Source: Bisporella sp. PMI_857
Taxonomy: Eukaryota; Ascomycota; Leotiomycetes; Helotiales; Helotiaceae
Direction: 5' to 3'
Assembly: GCA_021307315.1 (NCBI GenBank)
Contig: JAJSPD010000043.1
Coordinates: 62,001-126,000 of the forward strand
DNA length: 64,000 nt
Part shown: positions 11,402 through 22,708 of the stretch, piece by piece
Layout of the letters: each line of letters begins with the position of its first letter
Numbering within the stretch: position 1 is the first letter of the stretch
Made by a program: the position numbers and the translations under genes
The notes under the pieces: model-generated
What the model was told of the DNA's origin: nothing
Databases searched by the model: none
Seen by the model: the letters and a program-made list of their open reading frames with translations, nothing else

Positions 11402-13183
11402 ATGTCTCGAAACCTGCAATATAAATCAAGGTCGCGGCCTGTGAAGGTTGCGGCGAAGAAATCTGCAAAGAAATCCGCAAAGAAAACTAAGTAAGCGCTT
11501 AATATTTGGTGGAATGCTACATATCCACAGCTCCACTTCATACGGCGTGGCTAAGGCTAATTAACTTTAACCCAGGACATCAAATTACAGTTCCTCTGAC
11601 GACGATTACGCAGGGGTCGATTTAGTAACTGATGAAGAAGACGATACAGATGTAGATGCGGTCGAGGAGCAGATCATTATCGCCAGCGCAAGTGAGCAAG
11701 ACGACGATGATGATGCTGATGACGATTCAGCGTCTACTCCTCGGCCGATACAAGAAGATGAGGAAGAGTCGAGCTGGGAGGGTTTCGACGACGAATCTCA
11801 GCCTGTACTCGGAGATGATCTAGACTTTTTTGGTCAACAGGTGGAAGATATCACAAACCCTGGCTTTGATTCCGCATGGCGCGCCGCAAGTCAAGTATCT
11901 GATGATGGGCACGAGAAACGAGTTCGCTTTGCCAATTTTGATAGTGGTGACGAAGATGAAGATGACGATAGCGATGTTGGTGTATGGCCAGATATTTTTG
12001 TACCACAGAACGACCTGGCCCCTGACTTTCGACGAGCCATTGAACGAGACGATGATCAGGCTAGCGTAGACAGCTTCTGGGATTCTGCTCCCATGCCTGT
12101 GGATGGCAACAACTCCGACAGCCAGGGTAATGAATCCTCAGAAAGCGGTTCCAGTGGTTATGATTGTAAGGTGCTTCTTAGAGAGGGACTTGACAGCGCT
12201 AACATGTTCGAACAGCCGATGACGGTGAGACGACTGAAGAAGATGAGATACCCCTTGGCAAACGAGTCGTCAATACGAAGTCAGTTCTTCGTCGTCCATC
12301 GACAGACTCATCATCTGCAGAAGAAGTCGCTCGTACACCATTGCGACCCTTGCGCAAGCCGACCCTCGGTATTTGGAGACCAACCCCAGGTCGTCCATTC
12401 GTTGTTATGAATGCCGAAAAGAGAATTCTTGGTGTCTATGGAAACACTCCTCGAGCTCGTAGACATACATTTGAGGATTCAAGACCTCACACTGGGATCT
12501 CGACTATCTTTGAGAACCAATCACTTACAGATATGTCACCTATGCTAAGTAATTCTGCTAATCTTATGATGAGCGCTACCTATGGTCAACCAGATCACTT
12601 CAACGGAAATGTGCTCGGTCCACCAGAGGCCTTCTTTCCTTGGACATCCATTGACTCCAATGGCAATATCAGTCAGGATTCCCTGTCATCTTATGATGAT
12701 GACGATCCAGAAGATGACATGATTTGGAACGTGGACGATTTTATTCAATATGGGGATGTTTCATCTGATGAAGAACTGCCAGCGGATGATCAAGGAGAAA
12801 CTAGTTCTACAGTTGGTGATGACAGCATGAGCACTCCTCGTCCCGTAACAGCTACTAGTGAAGAGCATCATCCTAGATTGTTCGAACGCCCTGGGCTGGT
12901 TGGCGCCTTCCGAAGCAACCAGCATCGTCATCGGGTCATGAGCAGAACCAACGCTACACAAGACTCACTCCTGTTCTCAAGCGCAATCAATAGCACTGCT
13001 CTTCGTGGCATTAAGGAAGGTCGAATTTCTGCTGCTACCGCTACGCCTACAACACCCGCAACACCTAAGCCCAAGAAGGCACCACGATTCGTCGATCTCT
13101 CAAGTCCGGCTGCCGTACAAGGGAATAAGAGAAAGTTCAGCGGAGAGACGCAAGGACACAAGAGAAGCAGAAGCATGAACTAG
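11402..13183 (+). CDS. Acidic, probably nuclear protein of unknown function (548 aa)
   Basis: Three exons (11402-11490, 11576-12165, 12216-13183) join in phase across introns of 85 and 50 nt, ending CCCAG and AACAG. The product starts with a basic Lys/Ala repeat (AKKSAKKSAKKTK, residues 19-30) resembling a nuclear localisation or DNA-binding tail. Long Asp/Glu/Ser-rich stretches follow (about 37-170). A more ordered-looking centre begins near residue 270 (RKPTLGIWRPTPGRPFVV), then another acidic stretch, and a Pro/Lys-rich C-terminus with RKFSGETQGHKRSRS. Composition suggests a nuclear or chromatin-linked protein, which is inference. I do not recognise the family. The in-phase splicing of three exons makes the gene model strong. 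Confidence 0.75.
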
Positions 13184-14351
13184 ATCTTATTCTTGGACTT
13201 ATTCGGCTGTGCCTTTAGGGTTATGGCCATCACACATATTTGTGACGGAGGATAATACCCAACCAACCAATACGCACGAGGATGGCATGTCTCTCGAGAT
13301 ATCCCTGGCCTCTGCTTGCTCAGCGCAACTACACTTTTTTTTTTCTTTTTTTCTTTACATTTCTTCTTATACAAACCAGTTGTTTCCGGTACCAGACAAA
13401 AGTTGTCGCATTTTGACACCCAAAGCGATAGATACCACTGCTTGCATAGCATAGCGTTTGCTTCACGGTTGTAGGGTATGTGGATTATCGGGCATGATTT
13501 GGTTGGATGTGCCTTCAGGCATTCTTTTCAGGCAGGCTCTGTTGGATGATCGAGCGAAGAAGCTAGAGCATGCTAGATGAAAGGGAGGATGGACTGAGGA
13601 CGGCCGAAAGCATGCACGATTGATATGCGTAGAATGGGAGTTTGGAGGAAATTCGTATCTTATTATTGATGCTTATGGTGATTGTACGTTTAGTTGTTAG
13701 TGTTAAAATGAAAAAGTCGCATAATTTAGAGGTTGGAAGTGGAAGTGACTATTGTGTAGTGCCTGATTCCTGCTCGTGGGCAGTAAGATCCGTAAGTTAA
13801 GGTTTTTGTATCAGAGGTGACGCCAGACCGCTTAAGAGTTAGATTTATCCCTCAATTATCTCCGAGCATCAACCACGTTACGTGTTCCAGTCTCGGCACC
13901 AGCAATGGGGCACTAAGACACACCTCGACCTCCCGTCACACATAACTTGATCAAGCTGCAAGAAACTCTGTCTTCCGATAATTCATCGCCTGTGTTACGT
14001 GGTCGCGTCTCGGCGCACATGCACTCCTCACAATATCATCACGTCAACCCCAATATTTTACCCCTACGCTCCTTTGCTTCGCGGTGCCGAATCGTTGTAC
14101 CGGGCCAAGGTAAAAGAGTATCACAGCACAGCACCGCAGCAAGTGTTACCCAATTATTTTTTCGTTTGTCAGGGTTTACTGTACATGACGTCAGCAGCCC
14201 TGTATGGTGCGATAAGGGATGTACGGATTCGCAATCATTGGACGATCATGGCGATGAAGTAGGGGAAGAGGGGACGGTTTCGGCTACTGTAACAAATATG
14301 TCCAGCTGTTGTATACAGAAGAAGCCCGACGGGATATGTGCGTCTACAGCG

Positions 14352-14384
<33 letters not shown>

Positions 14385-15637
14385 ATTCTTTAAGATTGCA
14401 ACAACCACAACTTCCTACAAACTTATGACAATATCATGATTTTCACACAGAGGAAGGTGCTCGGGATTTGCAATTCTTGAATATTTGAGTCTTGCTATTT
14501 CCATCGATTATGATAGCCGCCATGCAAGGCTCACAAAGTGTTAGGCGCTCTGACAAGCCATTTTAACACAATGAATAACGGTTGTTGAACCCCCCGCGCC
14601 TCACCTCCCGGGTATGTAGCGTCCCGTATTGGGGCTGTGCTACGCTTTTTAAGCAACCAGGGTCACTGATCGCCTAACTGGCACTCTCCGTTCTTGGTGT
14701 CCCCATAATCTACTGATTTCTGCTGTGTAAGTAACATGTTGGTTATTGCCTCGGGCTTTGTAAGGATTATTAAAAATATATTACTTGAAGCTGATGCTCC
14801 AAGACCGCAATCGGCGCTGTCTGCCAATGTTGCCTTTCCTTGAATATGCTTGGTTATTGGATGATGAGAGAAATGTTACGAGGTCGCAATCATGACATCT
14901 GAATTAGTAATTTCGAGCTGTTCGAGCTGAATTGGAATTTTGCTCTATCCGTTGAACTAGTTTTTTATTCTTCAACCAATCCGCATCGACAGTGTACGAG
15001 ACTGTTCCATACTTTTGGGTTTAGCGGGATCTGGGGTAGAGGCTAACAGCTTGACCTTGTTGTGGAAGCTGCCAAGTAGGCCTTTTTTTATTTAAGTTTA
15101 TAAAAGTTTCAAGTCTCCCCAGGCACCTCATATCCGAACACGAGAAAATACGGTATTTGACTGATTAGCAAAAACTAAAAGAGGAGGGGGGAAGAAAAAG
15201 AAATAAACAATTGAAGAAGAACATAGAATATGGAATCATCCGGATCCGGACAAACGCCCTACGGACTCAAAGGACATGATATGGTCTCACCCGGAACGCC
15301 AACAGCGCCAAGGTTTCCCGTCCGGGACAAAGGCGGGCCAGATCTCCATCTCTTCATCGCCCTCTTCATCCCAATCAGTGTCTTGCATTACCAGCTGCTG
15401 ACCCTTGATTGGCCCGCCTGTGGTGGCTGAGCGGATGTTCAGGGTTCGATAATCAAGCCCGAGCTTCTTGGGAGTTACGCGTTGGTGCAAGGGGCCGAGG
15501 AGCTATTCAAACAAAGAAGGGATGAGAGTTTGACTTGGCGAGATGAGCTAGGTCGTCATGTAGCCTTCTTAAAGGCTATCATTTCCCCCCGCAGCACGTC
15601 CTGAAGTCGATGTGTATATCTTGTACGACTAGAAAAT
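13184..15637. other. Intergenic, includes a 31-nt poly-A tract
   Basis: About 2.45 kb without a convincing gene. The first part, with T-rich runs at 13334-13356, is probably 3' UTR of the upstream gene. A pure A tract of 31 bases lies at 14352-14382. Short open frames such as 13947-14393 run straight into it and look accidental. The purine-rich stretch near 15170-15230 is upstream of the next gene and may be part of its promoter. Confidence 0.45.
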
Positions 15638-17116
15638 ATGAGGTTATTACAGAGTCTATCAGCCGCGGTGTCGGTGCTTGGTAAGTTCTATCTATCCATT
15701 TCGTGAAAAAAGAAGAAGAAAAAAATAAGAGCTGATAAGCGCAGCACCATTTGCGAATGCAATTGTCACATATACCCCGTCCGACACCTCAAATGCCCCT
15801 TCCTTCAGTGTTGGGATTCCTTCCTCGTCCTCAATTTCTTCGTCGAGCACAGGATCACTGTATTTCAGTATCACTGCGCCGGGGACCTACCAATGGGTCG
15901 GCCTAGGCATTGGGGAGCAAATGAGAGGCGCAACCATATTTGTTATCTATACGGATGGAAACGGGAATGTGACGATTAGTGGACGGCAGGGGACAGGAAA
16001 CGTGCAGCCAAGTCAGAGTCAGACCATCCAGAGCGGGTTGACGTTGCTGGAGGGGAGTGGAGTTGGTAGCGATGGAGCATTGACTGCATATGTCAAGTGT
16101 AAGTTTGCTTCCTTGTTACAAGAAAGGGGCTAATCAAAACAGGCACGAGTTGTACATTGAACGGAGATAAAAGTGCAACAGACAGCAATTGGATTGCAGC
16201 GTGGAGACAGGGAAGTGCACTGGATAGCACGAGCGCTTCACAGTCGATCTCGCAGCACAACACCCACAAGCAGTTCACCTTCGATCTCAGCAGCGCCTCA
16301 ATCTCTTCAGATTCAAATCCTTTCATTTCCTCTGCGACTTCACCCTCCAGCAGCGCATCCGGAACACAGTCTGGCTCTTCGCCCACGGGTACTGGCACCA
16401 CTAGCGGAAGCACGTCTGGGGGTACGGCTAATAATTCAGGATCCCAAGAGACGGTCTCAAGTAGTCAGCAGACGACAGAGGATTATAAGAAAGCCCACGG
16501 TATCGTCATGGGCGTCACAGTCGTGCTACTTTTCCCTATTGGAGCACTGTTCATGCGGGTGGCTGGACGTCCGTGGGTACATGCTGCACTGCAAATATTC
16601 TCGCTCATAGGACTCATTGTTGGATTTGGACTTGGTGTTAAGCTTGGTGATCTCACTGGTCTGGTACGCTCCCCTCTACTCTCTCCAATCGTAATCAGGA
16701 TCTAACAGAAGCAGTTGTATAAAGATAGAGGCAGGACCCATACCATCTTCGGCACCGTTATTCTGGCGCTCTTCCTTATCCAACCCGTCCTTGGTGTTCT
16801 ACACCATAACTATTACAAGTCTCACCAATCCCGCGGCGTTATTTCTCATATCCACATTTGGTTCGGACGTATGGTCATAGCTCTCGCCATCATCAATGGC
16901 GGACTTGGCTTGAAGCTCGCGGCGAACACTGATGGCGGAAAGATTGCCTATGGGGTTGTTGCCGGCGTTGTCGCGCTCGTGTATATAGTCCTCGTGTGGC
17001 GATTCAAGAAAAGCAGCGGAAATAATGCAGGGGGATTCAGGGTTTGGGCGGACAGCGGGAAAAGGGAGCGAGTGCGGGCGAGAGAGCAGGTAGTAGGAGC
17101 GGAAGTATCGAGATGA
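15638..17116 (+). CDS. Secreted/membrane DOMON-like plus cytochrome b561-type protein (439 aa)
   Basis: Four exons (15638-15680, 15745-16098, 16143-16663, 16715-17116) splice in phase with introns of 64, 44 and 51 nt. The N-terminus is a signal peptide (MRLLQSLSAAVSVLAPFANA). Residues about 20-175 form a Ser-rich beta domain resembling the DOMON/cellobiose-dehydrogenase heme domain (YFSITAPGTYQWVGLGIGEQ). A Ser/Thr/Gly linker (about 190-240) is followed by five predicted membrane helices with histidines suited to heme binding (HGIVMG, HTIFG, HHNYY, HIHIWFGR). This matches fungal proteins that move electrons across the membrane through b-type hemes. The electron donor and acceptor are unknown. 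The short C-terminus is basic and cytosolic. Confidence 0.85.
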
Positions 17117-19181
17117 GCTGATCGTCGCTGGGCTTCCGAGGTTTCATGGGCGGCGATGTTGGATCTTCGGGTATATAAGATTGGTGTTTAGAATGATTTT
17201 ATGACGATAAATGAGCACAAAGTAATGAAACCGGGTTTACTTCTGTAACAATTCTCTCTAAGTGAGAAGTAGACGGCCGATTGTTGACACGGTTATCATT
17301 TTATTGCTTTATTGTATGCTCGCCAATAAAATTTTAGCTTCATTTTAATATTGTTAAACGAAACTTGAAAGGCGGTTTAGTTATTAAATTTTGTTTTTAG
17401 AACGCAATATTCTACTGTAACAAAAAGAAAGAAATCGTCTACGTCGCGGATGTCACATTGTCACGATTGTTGCATTGACCCACACGTAATATATCCGATA
17501 TATGCTCTTCCTGTTAGAAATAGGATCTATAGGCTAAATGATCGATTAGGGGAGCTGCGAGAGCATCACAACAATAGAATGCGGGCATGTTAGGAGCGTT
17601 ACGGTTTTCGTATCCTCTACGGTTATCGGCCGTAATATATGGGTAAGATATTTTCAAGCTAAGCCGATTCCTGACAATTCCTATCTCGGATTGAATAGCA
17701 CGTGACTTGGCTCTGTTTCCAAGGGCAGATTCTCTCGAGCTCTACCTTTTTTTTTCTGGTTTAGTATTCTTGTAGTTGAACCTTACCGGCAGCTTTCAAA
17801 ACGCAAGTATTTGGCCCCGTGACAGCTACATCCAAATTGCGCCGCTGCATGGAAAATATTTGGCAGGTCTCCTAACCGAATTTAAACAGCTTGGTCAATA
17901 ACGTCTGATTTGGCGTATCCATGATGGCAGGTTGGAGCGGAGATGATTATGGATGTGGGGTTTGTCACCGGATCTCGGTTTCCCCATCAATTTATGTGAT
18001 CATCTGGGACTATTACCACAATCTGGTCTATACCGAAACCTGGTCTATACCAAGGCTGAGATGCTCGCGGCCGAAGGCGAAAACGGACGCGCGAAGCTAC
18101 CACAGGGACGTGCCTTTATTCAGGCGGCGGTCTTTGCGGTAAAAGTTATTGCCCTCTCTCGAGCTACGGGGGGGCAGGTGGTTCTGTCAAGAGTGTGGGT
18201 GGAGTTTGAACTTCTATCCGTACTTTGATGGCCGACTGCAGTCATCAAGTTTGTATGAGCTGTGCTCCCGCTTAAACAGCTCTAGTACAATACTCATTAT
18301 ACATTCTTTACTCTTCTGTGGCCTGTACGCATCTGACGCTCGAGTGTAGTAATTGCATATCGAGAAGAACATCAGGGCTTGTTCCTTGTTGTCTTGGAAG
18401 GGATTTGCTTCTGCCTAGTGTGTCTGGCCTGGCCATGAAGAGACTATATTGGACATGGCTAGTCTTTAAAACCGGCGATAGAGGTCTGCATGTTGATGCT
18501 CTGTTCTGCTGAATATGGTGTGATTTCGAGGTAAACGCATTGTAACCGCATGGGGTATTCCCTCGCATGTCGTGGGTCTAGTCCTCGTTTCTCTTTCTTT
18601 CGATTTCGCTACCCACCATCTTTTAGTTTTCAATTCCGGCTCCTAGGTCCAGTGGCCCTGCTTCAAGGTATTTTGAATCTGTAGACTATGTTAAAATTTC
18701 ACGGCTTTGTGAAGCAAGCGCATGTGATATTACAGCTCCTGGCAAAAGAGCGCCGTGCAGACCACGGAGGGCAGATTTGAACTCGTCTCATGATTCGCTC
18801 TTTTCAAAACCTTCTTGCATGAGTAGTACCTACATACATCAGGAGCACAGGTCAACCCCCAGTGATGTTTTTAGCTCGTTAGAATGTCTATATCAATTGA
18901 GGGCCTTTATCGCAATTATAGGTGTTTTCGTTAGTTTACCTCTCTCCCTGCTTACTCTCTAGAAAATTCCAGACGCAGGAAACACCATACTAGAAACCGT
19001 GGTAAGACAACCTTTTTTTTTTTGAAAGGGGAGAGAAGAGTTGGATAAATATAGCAAAATAATATCACGTGACATTCTGCACCTATGGGGTAAACCTATT
19101 ATAATTAATGCAAGTCCATTGTGCAGCTCACAGTAACATCCAACGTAATCCATTTAGGAAGGCATTGGATCTCTTTAAAAG
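17117..19181. other. Intergenic, no gene supported
   Basis: About 2.1 kb between the cytochrome b561-type gene and the HET gene. Small open frames around 17920-18230 and 18308-18568 lack motifs and intron partners. A near-duplicate phrase, CTGGTCTATACC, occurs twice near 18023 and 18040. Nothing else stands out. Confidence 0.45.
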
Positions 19182-21284
19182 ATGACACCAAAGTCCAGAA
19201 GTCTCGCAATGATCGTACTTCTGTGGCAGCAAGCCGTCTCTTGCTTTTGGTGCCACAAATGGCCAAGGATCGTAGCCTTGTATGAACTTGTCGCAAGTCC
19301 TATTGCCTGCCTAGCTCCTAGCCTCTTCCGATTTTACAAAGCGCAGCCAAAGTTCGAATACGAAGTTCTCGAAGACCCAACTTCATGCATTCGTCTACTC
19401 ACCCTCTTGCCATCACCAAACTATAGAGACGTTGTTGTCTGCGAACTGATAGCGGTCCGTCTTGACGAGGCTCCGCCGTATGAAGCCTTGTCCTACCATT
19501 GGGGGGATGGCACTCACAACCAAGCATTGATCGTCAATGGTCGTCAAAAGCTTGTCACGAATTCCTTGCTTCAAGCTCTCAAAGATCTTCGACGGCCGTT
19601 CCGTCCCAGGATCTTGTGGGCTGATGGTCTTTGCATCAACCAAGGCGAAGATGCTGTGGAGGAAAGAAACATGCAGCTATTTCAGATGCAAATAGTGTTC
19701 TCTCAAGCATCAAGGGTTGTGGCACGACTGAGCGATGCAAATCTTGATTTCTGGCATATTCTAAGCTTGTTTGAGAAGATACAAACAGTCCAAAACCTCA
19801 CACCCAAAGCGGCCGTGCAAGCGGCAGAGCGCGAGATAGCTTCCAAAATCGAAGCATTTTATTCCCCGATGGTGAAGTTCGCAAGACTACCGTGGTGGCG
19901 GCGAGTCTGGGTGTTTCAAGAAGTTATAGTCGCTAAGGAATTAACGCTCTTTTGTGGTGTTGCGGAACTGCCTTGGACATCACTTCGAAGGGCTGCCTTG
20001 CTATCTGCTCGAAGAGGTACCAACGAGCAGCACCTTTGGGCTATGCACATTGCGCGAATGACACATCTTCGAGAAGAACACAAATTACAAAAGCAATTAT
20101 CCCTCATTGACCTTCTTAGCACTGTCAGAGGCACAAGATATGGAGTAACTAATCCGAAGGATCGCGTTCTAGCACTTCTCGGTTTGTGCAAGGAGAGGCA
20201 AGAGATAACCAGATGTTATCAGCCTGATTACAAACAGTCTCTTGAGGAAATATACTGCAAAGTTTCGCGACTAGCAATTCGTATCTCTAAAAGTACAAAG
20301 ATATTATCCTACGCTAGTCCCAAAAGTAATCTACCATCTTGGACTCCTGACTGGCGCACTGGTTCCAGTCGTCAGGACTGGGATCGGCTACATAGCACGT
20401 TAGACTCTCTGACTGGCATTCTGTATAGAGCATCAGCTGGCTCAAGGTCTATCCTCTATGAGGGCAACACACCAACTAATGTTCTGAAACTCAAAGGGGT
20501 CTTGTTTGATACAGTGAAAAACTGCCACCGCCAAAGAGGGAGAAGTCTTTACACTGCTTGGAAGTACTTCCAAAACCAGCAGAGAAAATCACAAGTTACC
20601 AAGAGCCATGAGAGCTTCTTTTGCCAAGATGTACTCCTCCAGATGGAGGACTGTTGGATCACAGGCGCGATCAACCGTGACGCTTGGTATGAAAGGTGTG
20701 CTGGAGTACTACGCGATTCTTATGTGGAATCTGAAGATCAAGACCCGATGTTGACGATTTTGCTAGCATTGAAAGACCTATGGTTGGATGCAAATGGAAT
20801 GCCCCAAAGAATGAATACACATGTTTTGTTGTCAATGAGAAATTATCTGTTAGAGCAAAGTCCCGGGGACGACGAATTCTGTGGTGAGCTTGAACGATAT
20901 GCAGAACAGCTGCTTAAAAGTGGTACCGATGATATAAGATACGGAAGTAATAGATCTCCGGACGACAAATCTGCGGGAGATGCTGGTGCAGCACTAGCGA
21001 GAGACAAACTCCTAGATCTCTACGAGACCGCGGAACAGAGAATTGCAGAGCAGCTGATTGGATGTACAAGTAAAGGTTACTGGATGGCAAGCTCATGTTG
21101 GGAACTGGAGGCAGGGGATCGCATTTGCGTTTTCGCTGGCGGATCGGTGCCCTACGCTCTTCGTCGCAGGGATGACCATTACATACTCATGGGAGAAGTG
21201 TATGTGCATGGAATCATGGATGGAGAGGTCATGGAAGCAGTCGATCGACATGAGCACAAATTGGAGTGGATTGCGTTGAAATGA
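19182..21284 (+). CDS. HET-domain (heterokaryon incompatibility) protein (700 aa)
   Basis: A single open frame of 700 residues has the HET domain from about residue 99. The opening motif PPYEALSYHWGD is followed by NLLQAL-type sequence (NSLLQALKDLRR, 127-138) and the hallmark ILWADGLCINQGEDAVEERN (144-163), with VWVFQEVIVAKEL further on. HET proteins trigger cell death or growth arrest when unlike fungal individuals fuse, and many act as TIR/NLR-like effectors. The roughly 400-residue C-terminal part has no repeat I can name and includes a typical ending, DRICVFAGGSVPYALRRR, seen in this family. An upstream short hydrophobic stretch (residues 9-20) is not convincing as a signal. There is no frameshift or stop, so the gene looks functional. 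Confidence 0.93.
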   Translation: MTPKSRSLAMIVLLWQQAVSCFWCHKWPRIVALYELVASPIACLAPSLFRFYKAQPKFEYEVLEDPTSCIRLLTLLPSPNYRDVVVCELIAVRLDEAPPYEALSYHWGDGTHNQALIVNGRQKLVTNSLLQALKDLRRPFRPRILWADGLCINQGEDAVEERNMQLFQMQIVFSQASRVVARLSDANLDFWHILSLFEKIQTVQNLTPKAAVQAAEREIASKIEAFYSPMVKFARLPWWRRVWVFQEVIVAKELTLFCGVAELPWTSLRRAALLSARRGTNEQHLWAMHIARMTHLREEHKLQKQLSLIDLLSTVRGTRYGVTNPKDRVLALLGLCKERQEITRCYQPDYKQSLEEIYCKVSRLAIRISKSTKILSYASPKSNLPSWTPDWRTGSSRQDWDRLHSTLDSLTGILYRASAGSRSILYEGNTPTNVLKLKGVLFDTVKNCHRQRGRSLYTAWKYFQNQQRKSQVTKSHESFFCQDVLLQMEDCWITGAINRDAWYERCAGVLRDSYVESEDQDPMLTILLALKDLWLDANGMPQRMNTHVLLSMRNYLLEQSPGDDEFCGELERYAEQLLKSGTDDIRYGSNRSPDDKSAGDAGAALARDKLLDLYETAEQRIAEQLIGCTSKGYWMASSCWELEAGDRICVFAGGSVPYALRRRDDHYILMGEVYVHGIMDGEVMEAVDRHEHKLEWIALK

Positions 21285-22708
21285 CCAAGACTTTAGGGAC
21301 AGAAAGAGAGCAGTCCTCGAGGAAGACAACATGCAGTACTGTAAGTCATTTGACTATCTCTAATTTTTCGCTGTGCTCTCTTGGACGATTTTACTATTTC
21401 AAGAACGCTCACCTCAACTACCAAATGAGCAATAATCTTTCCCTCATACGAAACCTCAACCCCCTGTGACATGGAAATATTTGATTTTGCGAGAGTCGTA
21501 CGGCATCGCTGCTTTACAGTCTTTCATTAAACTAAAGCTATCCTCGGGTACTTTCTGCGGAGCCATCCGATCTTGACTATGTGGACATCATATTCCTTCC
21601 TTAGCGCTCCAGCAGCCCCAGGTAGAGCATTTCCCTCCTGATGAAGAATGGCTGCTCGGTTGACATTATCCAGATGGAAAGTACTGTGATGGAGAATATT
21701 CAAAGCCTCAAATGCCGTTAGGTCAATATCAACCTGCATGGATACTCCAACCACTGCTAACACTTAGGCTTCGTTCCGAGATATCTATGTCAAGTTAACC
21801 AGACGCTAAGAAAATCAATTCTCGATCACATCCTGGCTCTAGAGTGTAAAAGCAATGATAGCTATGTAAAAGATTCTCAACTCTGTTACGTTCTGCACCC
21901 TAAAGACTCCTAATTCTTCTAATTTGATAAATGACAATTCTTCAGATTAGGAGCCATCTCACAGATAGCCTTATATAACATATTTATTAAATACGTTTTA
22001 ATTATCTTTAAGCCTGGCGTTGCTTTCTCTATACCACAAATTTTCGACACCATAGATAATGTTCTTATAACTAAAAGCTCAATTGCCGTGGGCAACAATA
22101 TAATTTAATTAGTTTGGGCACGCGACTGCTGACTCATTTTCCTCCGCATACCAGAACAGCTACCTTGTGCTCGAGGCGCTGAAACTAGACCTTGTCCACA
22201 AGAAGTTCAGGTAGGCCAGTCGTTGCTTCGTACCCTTCGAGCCAGCTTCAAGTTGTCCAGTAGCTAAGAGAGTGAATGCATTTATACAGGGGTTGTAAGT
22301 GACCCAGTTCTTTATGGGCTTCTAGCTTATTTTGTGGTCAGATAGCCAAGTTCTGCACGCTCCGGCATGCAGCAATTAAGGACCTAGGATGCATGACATG
22401 GCTGCATTTGTGCATTGTATAACCTTCCGTCCTTGTGTTGCAATTTGAGAATTGTCAGTAGCTTGGTAATCTACATTAACTTACATGGGGCAATAGTGAG
22501 AATGCTGTACGGTATTGTTTGACTTTGCCGCCTTAATAGCTAGATAAAGGCATATATATACTTTTCTAAGGGAATGCATACTATCTATCCTACACACACT
22601 CGCCACTCCTATAGTCTTCACACCTATTGCTATGGTCTGGCCACTTGTGATGAAAATGGAAGAATCAAAAAGAAAGGTAATGAAATACATCCATATAGTC
22701 ATATATCT
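21285..22708. other. Intergenic between HET and ABC transporter genes
   Basis: About 1.4 kb of mostly AT-rich sequence. A minus-strand open stretch at 21527-21763 has a protein-like composition but no recognisable motif, start context or partner exon, so it is left as a possible fragment. The two flanking genes converge here, so both terminators should lie within it. Confidence 0.4.

Noticed and set aside
13947..14393. 148-codon frame ending in poly-lysine
   Set aside because: Its end is simply the A31 homopolymer, and it has no motif.
17921..18228. Possible small gene between the cytochrome b561-type and HET genes
   Set aside because: Two overlapping frames of similar length in different phases with no motif; not enough support.
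21527..21763. Minus-strand open stretch of 78 codons after the HET gene
   Set aside because: Protein-like composition but no start context, partner exon or known motif; listed only as a possible fragment.
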